A stretch of 10,378 nucleotides of DNA from Saprospiraceae bacterium (GTDB taxonomy: Bacteria > Bacteroidota > Bacteroidia > Chitinophagales > Saprospiraceae): contig SLDF01000246.1 of NCBI GenBank assembly GCA_007125435.1, positions 1 through 10,378 of the forward strand, read 5' to 3'. The translations under genes and the position numbers were made by a program. Every line of letters starts with the position of its first letter. The first letter of the stretch is position 1. The notes under the pieces were generated by a model. It saw only the letters and a program-made list of their open reading frames with translations. It was not told the DNA's origin and made no database searches. This document shows positions 7,378 through 10,378 of this stretch, in pieces.

Positions 7378-7572
7378 CATATTTGCATTTAAACCATTGT
7401 ATGATATAGGTTTTATTTATCGGTTATAACTGGTTTGTCAACAAAAGGATTTGCTATATAGTCTCTAGAACACTAAATATGATCTATTCGCTACAGCCCT
7501 TAAAGTGTTTTACCATTCAACCTTCAATAAAAATTCCTATTGCGAGTACCGGTTAAAGCGGATGAGGGCATA

Positions 7573-9210
7573 TTACATCATGCCACCCATTCCTCCGCCC
7601 ATGCCTCCCATTGGAGGCGCAGGACTCTCCGGCTCAGGCTTATCATTGATCACACATTCTGTAGTCAATATCATACCAGAGATAGAATTTGCATTTTCTA
7701 CTGCTACTCGTGCTACCTTAGTTGGATCAATGACACCTGCCGCTTTAAGGTCCTCATACTTGTCAGTTCTAGCATTATAACCATTACTTCCAGAAGCTTT
7801 CAACACTTCCTGAAGAACAACAGAACCTTCTACACCTGCATTCTCAACGATCGTGCGCAAAGGATACTCCAAGGCTTTTCTTACGATCTGGATACCAATG
7901 GTTTCATCCTCATTTTCACCTGTAAGATTTGCAAGACTTTCAATGGATCTAACCAGTGCTACACCACCACCAGGCACAATGCCTTCTTCTATAGCGGCTC
8001 TTGTCGCATGTAGAGCATCATCTACTCTATCCTTCTTCTCTTTCATTTCTACTTCTGAAGGTGCACCCACATATAGTACGGCTACTCCACCAGACAATTT
8101 TGCTAAACGCTCTTGTAGCTTTTCTTTGTCGTAGTCAGAAGTAGTTGTTTCAATCTGTGCTTTGATTTGGTTGATTCTGCCTTTGATGGCATCTTCAGAA
8201 CCAGCTCCATTTACGATGGTAGTGTTATCCTTGTCAATAGCGATTTTCTCAGCTTGACCAAGATGAGAAATATCTGCATTCTCTAGCTTGTAACCTTGCT
8301 CTTCGGAAATAACAGTACCACCTGTAAGGATAGCAATATCCTCAAGCATTGCTTTTCTTCTATCACCAAAGCCCGGAGCCTTTACAGCTACCACCTTAAG
8401 TCCAGCTCTCAACTTGTTCACCACAAGAACACCAAGTGCTTGAGACTCTACATCTTCAGCAATGATTAATAGTGGCTTACCATTTTGAGCTACTTTCTCC
8501 AATAGAGGAAGAATTTCCTGAAGATTAGAAATCTTCTTGTCGTAGATCAAGATGTACGGATTGTCGTACTCAGTTGTCATATTGTCAGTATCTGTCACGA
8601 AGTAAGGAGACAAATATCCTCTGTCAAATTGCATACCCATGACTTCATCGACATATGTCTCAGTACCTTTAGCTTCTTCTACAGTGATGACACCGTCTTT
8701 AGAAACTCTTTTCATAGCGTCAGCTATAAGTGTACCGATTTCATTGTCATTATTGGCAGAGATAGAAGCAACTTGTCTGATTTTATCAAAGTCTTCTCCG
8801 ATTAACTCTGATTGGCTCTTAAGATGTTTTACAACTTCTGCAACAGCTTTATCCATACCTCTTTTAAGGTCCATTGGGTTAGCACCGGCAGTTACATTTT
8901 TAAGACCGGCTGTGACCATTGCCTGAGCCAGTACAGTAGCAGTAGTCGTTCCATCACCTGCTAAATCCGCAGTTTTAGATGCTACTTCTTTTAACATTTG
9001 AGCACCCATGTTTTCAATTGGGTCTTCAAGTTCGATCTCTTTTGCAACAGTGACACCATCTTTAGTGATGACAGGTGCGCCGAAGCTTTTCTGAATAACA
9101 ACATTACGACCTTTTGGTCCTAGTGTTACTTTTACTGCATTTGCTAGAGCGTCAATACCTTTTTTGAGCTCTGTTCTTGCTTGCGAATTAAAGCTAATTT
9201 CTTTAGCCAT
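7573..9210 (-). CDS. groEL: Chaperonin GroEL (60 kDa chaperonin)
   Basis: This full-length 545-residue chaperonin (E. coli GroEL is 548) forms the double-ring ATP-driven folding chamber in the cytoplasm together with GroES. It has LGPKGRNVVIQ (30-40) and the nucleotide-binding loop GDGTTTATVLAQA (85-97), with Asp86 equivalent to the E. coli ATPase aspartate at 87. The apical-domain segment QFDRGYLSPYFVTD, the family signature DDALHATRAAIEEG followed by VPGGG, and the glycine-methionine tail GGMGGGMGGMM are also present. The tail marks it as a canonical folding chaperonin, not a divergent paralogue. The start is the ATG at 9210 (MAKEISF), the family-typical beginning. It is the second gene after groES with a 47-base gap, and the terminator is at 7345-7377. 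Confidence 0.99.
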   Translation of the reverse strand: MAKEISFNSQARTELKKGIDALANAVKVTLGPKGRNVVIQKSFGAPVITKDGVTVAKEIELEDPIENMGAQMLKEVASKTADLAGDGTTTATVLAQAMVTAGLKNVTAGANPMDLKRGMDKAVAEVVKHLKSQSELIGEDFDKIRQVASISANNDNEIGTLIADAMKRVSKDGVITVEEAKGTETYVDEVMGMQFDRGYLSPYFVTDTDNMTTEYDNPYILIYDKKISNLQEILPLLEKVAQNGKPLLIIAEDVESQALGVLVVNKLRAGLKVVAVKAPGFGDRRKAMLEDIAILTGGTVISEEQGYKLENADISHLGQAEKIAIDKDNTTIVNGAGSEDAIKGRINQIKAQIETTTSDYDKEKLQERLAKLSGGVAVLYVGAPSEVEMKEKKDRVDDALHATRAAIEEGIVPGGGVALVRSIESLANLTGENEDETIGIQIVRKALEYPLRTIVENAGVEGSVVLQEVLKASGSNGYNARTDKYEDLKAAGVIDPTKVARVAVENANSISGMILTTECVINDKPEPESPAPPMGGMGGGMGGMM

Positions 9211-9257
9211 AGTATAATGTGTTTTTTAATTTTAATGAAATAGGATTAGAAAATAGA

Positions 9258-9521
9258 TCACAGTACGACAAGGATATCATCTTCTCTCATGATGATGTAG
9301 TCTGTACCTTCGTGGTGCAATTCCTGACCGGCATACTTGCCATATAGAACGATGTCACCTTTTTGAACAGTCATTAAATTACCGTCTTTTCCAGGCCCTA
9401 CAGCTACGACCTCACCTCTCTGAGGCTTTTCCTTAGCTGTATCCGGAATAATGATTCCTCCAGCTGTCTTTTCTTCAGCCGGAGCTGGTTTTACTACAAC
9501 TCTATCGTTGATTGGTTTCAT
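9258..9521 (-). CDS. groES: Co-chaperonin GroES
   Basis: This 87-residue protein is the 10-kDa heptameric lid of the GroEL chamber. MKPINDRVVVKPAPAEEKTAGGIIIPDTAKEKP is the classic N-terminus plus mobile loop (residues about 15-32, with GGIIIP contacting GroEL). GEVVAVGPG and GDIVLYGKYAGQE complete the beta-barrel, and the protein ends in REDDILVVL. The frame is open upstream to 9587, but the ATG at 9521 is the homologous start; the extra 22 residues have no family match and lie in the leader. It is the first gene of the groES-groEL operon. Confidence 0.98.
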   Translation of the reverse strand: MKPINDRVVVKPAPAEEKTAGGIIIPDTAKEKPQRGEVVAVGPGKDGNLMTVQKGDIVLYGKYAGQELHHEGTDYIIMREDDILVVL

Positions 9522-9604
9522 ATGAAAAATTATTTTGAAGTAGTTAATAATTTGTTTTAACAACACCACTAACATAGCGAAGGTCATGCCATTGCGTGAA
9601 TAGC

Positions 9605-9669
9605 TGACATTTTTACACCTTAATCAAGATTGTGACAGACTGAAAAGGGAGAAATCCGACATTTTGTCA
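9605..9669. promoter_or_regulatory. Candidate groESL control region with repeated TGACA motifs
   Basis: Upstream of groES there are three motifs in the same orientation: TGACA at 9605-9609, TGACA at 9633-9637, and CGACA at 9657-9661. The last forms a near-palindrome with GTCA, giving GACA-TTT-TGTC-like symmetry to 9669. No CIRCE element (TTAGCACTC-N9-GAGTGCTAA) is visible, so HrcA control is not supported. A weak -7-like TATGTTAG lies at 9569-9576 on the - strand. The role as a heat-shock operator is inference from position. Confidence 0.3.
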
Positions 9670-9777
9670 AATAGCGTGATAAACAGTTAACATAAATTAA
9701 ATTGAAAATTGATGACTGATGTAATCAAAAAAAACAAACCGATCAAAGCGCGAAGAATGGAAACAACTATAAAGCAT

Positions 9778-9808
9778 AAAAAAAGCCTGCTCTCATGAGA
9801 ACAGGCTT
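9778..9808 (-). terminator. Intrinsic terminator of the TPR-secG operon
   Basis: On the - strand the arms 9802-9808 and 9783-9789 (AAGCCTG/CAGGCTT) pair. After one mismatch the stem continues into the TCTCATGAGA palindrome (9791-9800), and a run of seven T (9784-9778) follows. It starts 25 bases past the secG stop and separates secG transcription from groES. On the + strand the T-rich tail is interrupted, so any bidirectional use is minor. Confidence 0.82.
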
Positions 9809-9833
9809 GATATTTTTCTATTAGTCTGGGCTT

Positions 9834-10097
9834 CTATTGCACGACAGGGTCTAAAATCTGAACACCTGAATTATTAACGATAATAGCAGCGATAATACAA
9901 AGCACCATAAGGGCAATAGCTAGACCCCATGTTAATTTCTCAATAAAGTCAGCTGATTTAGCTGCGCCAAACATTTGATTGGCACTTGATCCCCCGAAAG
10001 TTGAATCAATTCCACCACCTTTGGGATTTTGGACAAGAACAGTGATCATCAAGATCACACATACTAAAGCTATCAAAACTGTTAATCCTACTAACAT
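9834..10097 (-). CDS. secG: Protein translocase subunit SecG
   Basis: This 87-residue inner-membrane protein is an accessory subunit of the SecYEG protein-conducting channel that aids SecA-driven export. Two membrane segments are evident (about 2-22 and 56-76). They are joined by the diagnostic loop VQNPKGGGIDSTFGGSSANQ and MFGAAKSADFIEKLTW, in which the QxPKGGG and FGG motifs define SecG. It lacks a long hydrophilic C-terminal tail, as is usual in the phylum. The ATG at 10097 lies only 6 bases after the stop of the upstream TPR gene, so the two are cotranscribed and possibly translationally coupled. A terminator follows immediately. Confidence 0.96.
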   Translation of the reverse strand: MLVGLTVLIALVCVILMITVLVQNPKGGGIDSTFGGSSANQMFGAAKSADFIEKLTWGLAIALMVLCIIAAIIVNNSGVQILDPVVQ

Positions 10098-10103
10098 AAT
10101 CTT

Positions 10104-10378
10104 TTACTTATTTTTTATCTTTTCTATTTGCGCTGCAAAGAAACTACTTTTTTCTGGATTTATCAAACTTAACTTTTCATACATTTTAATGGCACGATCA
10201 AATTCTTCTTGTTCTACTAATATCTTTGCAAATGTTTCTGAAACAATGGTATCGTCGTACTGCAGGCTTTCTTCAATGATTTTATCAAGTTTCTTTTTCT
10301 TCTTCTTTTTTTTCTTTTTCTTCTTTGTCTTCTCTACTACTTTTTTTTTAGGCTGCTTCTGTTTCTTGACTTTTTTAT
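10104..10378 (-). CDS. Lysine-rich protein with C-terminal TPR-like repeat (3' end only)
   Basis: Only the last 90 residues are in the window; the gene continues past 10378 on the - strand. The visible part opens with a strongly basic segment (KKVKKQKQPKKKVVEKTK) running into a string of 12 more lysines coded by mixed AAA and AAG. Then comes DKIIEESLQYDDTIVSETFAKILVEQEEFDRAI, and KMYEKLSLINPEKSSFFAAQIEKIKNK ends the protein. The ETFAKILVEQEEFDRAIKMYEKLSLINP stretch fits a TPR helix pair (A-K-I-L, F-D-R-A-I-x-x-Y-E-K-L). Proteins with this ending are found directly upstream of secG in other Bacteroidota, as far as I recall, and have no established function. The stop at 10104-10106 is 6 bases before secG. 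The basic run may bind nucleic acid or membrane, but this is a guess. Confidence 0.8.
   Translation of the reverse strand, partial: KKVKKQKQPKKKVVEKTKKKKKKKKKKKKLDKIIEESLQYDDTIVSETFAKILVEQEEFDRAIKMYEKLSLINPEKSSFFAAQIEKIKNK

Larger units (their letters stand above)
6737..7572. other. 836-base gene-free region between the ArsC-like gene and groEL
   Basis: No coding sequence is supported on either strand; the open frames are short and lack family resemblance. In order it holds an AT-rich leader of the ArsC-like gene, an imperfect 19-base palindrome around GCCGGC (6828-6846), the inverted GC-rich repeat copy (6951-7084), and about 260 bases of AT-rich DNA with a 15-base perfect palindrome (7244-7258). 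It ends with the groEL terminator (7345-7377) and a groEL 3' untranslated region of about 195 bases (7378-7572) in which I see no further structure. Confidence 0.6.

Noticed and set aside
7505..8134. Open frames on the + strand opposite groEL.
   Set aside because: Compositional shadows of a highly conserved chaperonin gene with no recognisable domains.
9522..9587. Longer groES start at 9587.
   Set aside because: GroES proteins begin at MKPINDRVVVKP-like sequence; the additional residues have no family match.
9522..9777. CIRCE/HrcA operator for groESL.
   Set aside because: No TTAGCACTC-like inverted repeat is visible on either strand.
1..10378. CRISPR arrays, tRNA or rRNA genes, IS transposases, toxin-antitoxin or phage-defence genes.
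   Set aside because: No regularly spaced repeats, cloverleaf-like sequences, or recognisable proteins of these kinds were found on reading both strands.

Overview
The window looks like chromosomal DNA of a Bacteroidota bacterium, probably of the Cytophagia-type lineages. The grounds are low GC, almost no Shine-Dalgarno sequences, a TPR protein - secG - groES - groEL neighbourhood, a bacterial release-factor-like (baeRF family 3) protein, and secreted proteins with Bacteroidota-style signal peptides. The genus call is inference only. I see no phage genes, transposase, integrase, CRISPR array, tRNA or rRNA.

Layout. Left part (+ strand): a DUF2279-type envelope protein (142-1194). After a GC-rich repeat come a large secreted M14 zinc carboxypeptidase-like protein with a C-terminal GATase1-like domain (to 4167) and a secreted alpha/beta-hydrolase esterase (4164-5030). 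The last two share an ATGA overlap and are almost certainly one translationally coupled exported-hydrolase operon. Middle part (- strand): a baeRF3 protein (5119-6183) and, upstream of it, a small ArsC/Spx-fold protein whose catalytic cysteine position is serine (6377-6736). Then comes about 0.8 kb without a gene (6737-7572), which holds the second copy of the repeat and the groEL terminator. Right part (- strand): groEL (7573-9210), groES (9258-9521), secG (9834-10097) and the 3' end of a lysine-rich TPR-type protein running off the window (10104-10378).

Three intrinsic terminators are clear, all serving the - strand: after baeRF3 (5061-5097), after groEL (7345-7377) and after secG (9778-9808). 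The groEL and secG terminators share nearly the same left arm. secG and the TPR gene form one operon (6 bp gap), groES and groEL another (47 bp gap), separated by the secG terminator and a possible heat-shock control region.

The most unusual structure is a pair of related ~130-bp GC-rich intergenic repeats (1241-1370 and 6951-7084) in opposite orientation, bracketing the 5.6-kb hydrolase/baeRF3/ArsC-like segment. They are nearly identical in most of their length, and nearly all differences fall in two short blocks, one of which is the loop of a conserved hairpin. They look like a REP-type non-autonomous element family. I found no convincing evidence of a wholly new multi-gene system. The best functional lead is the pairing of baeRF3, a relative of eRF1/Pelota-type ribosome factors, with a redox-dead ArsC-fold protein.
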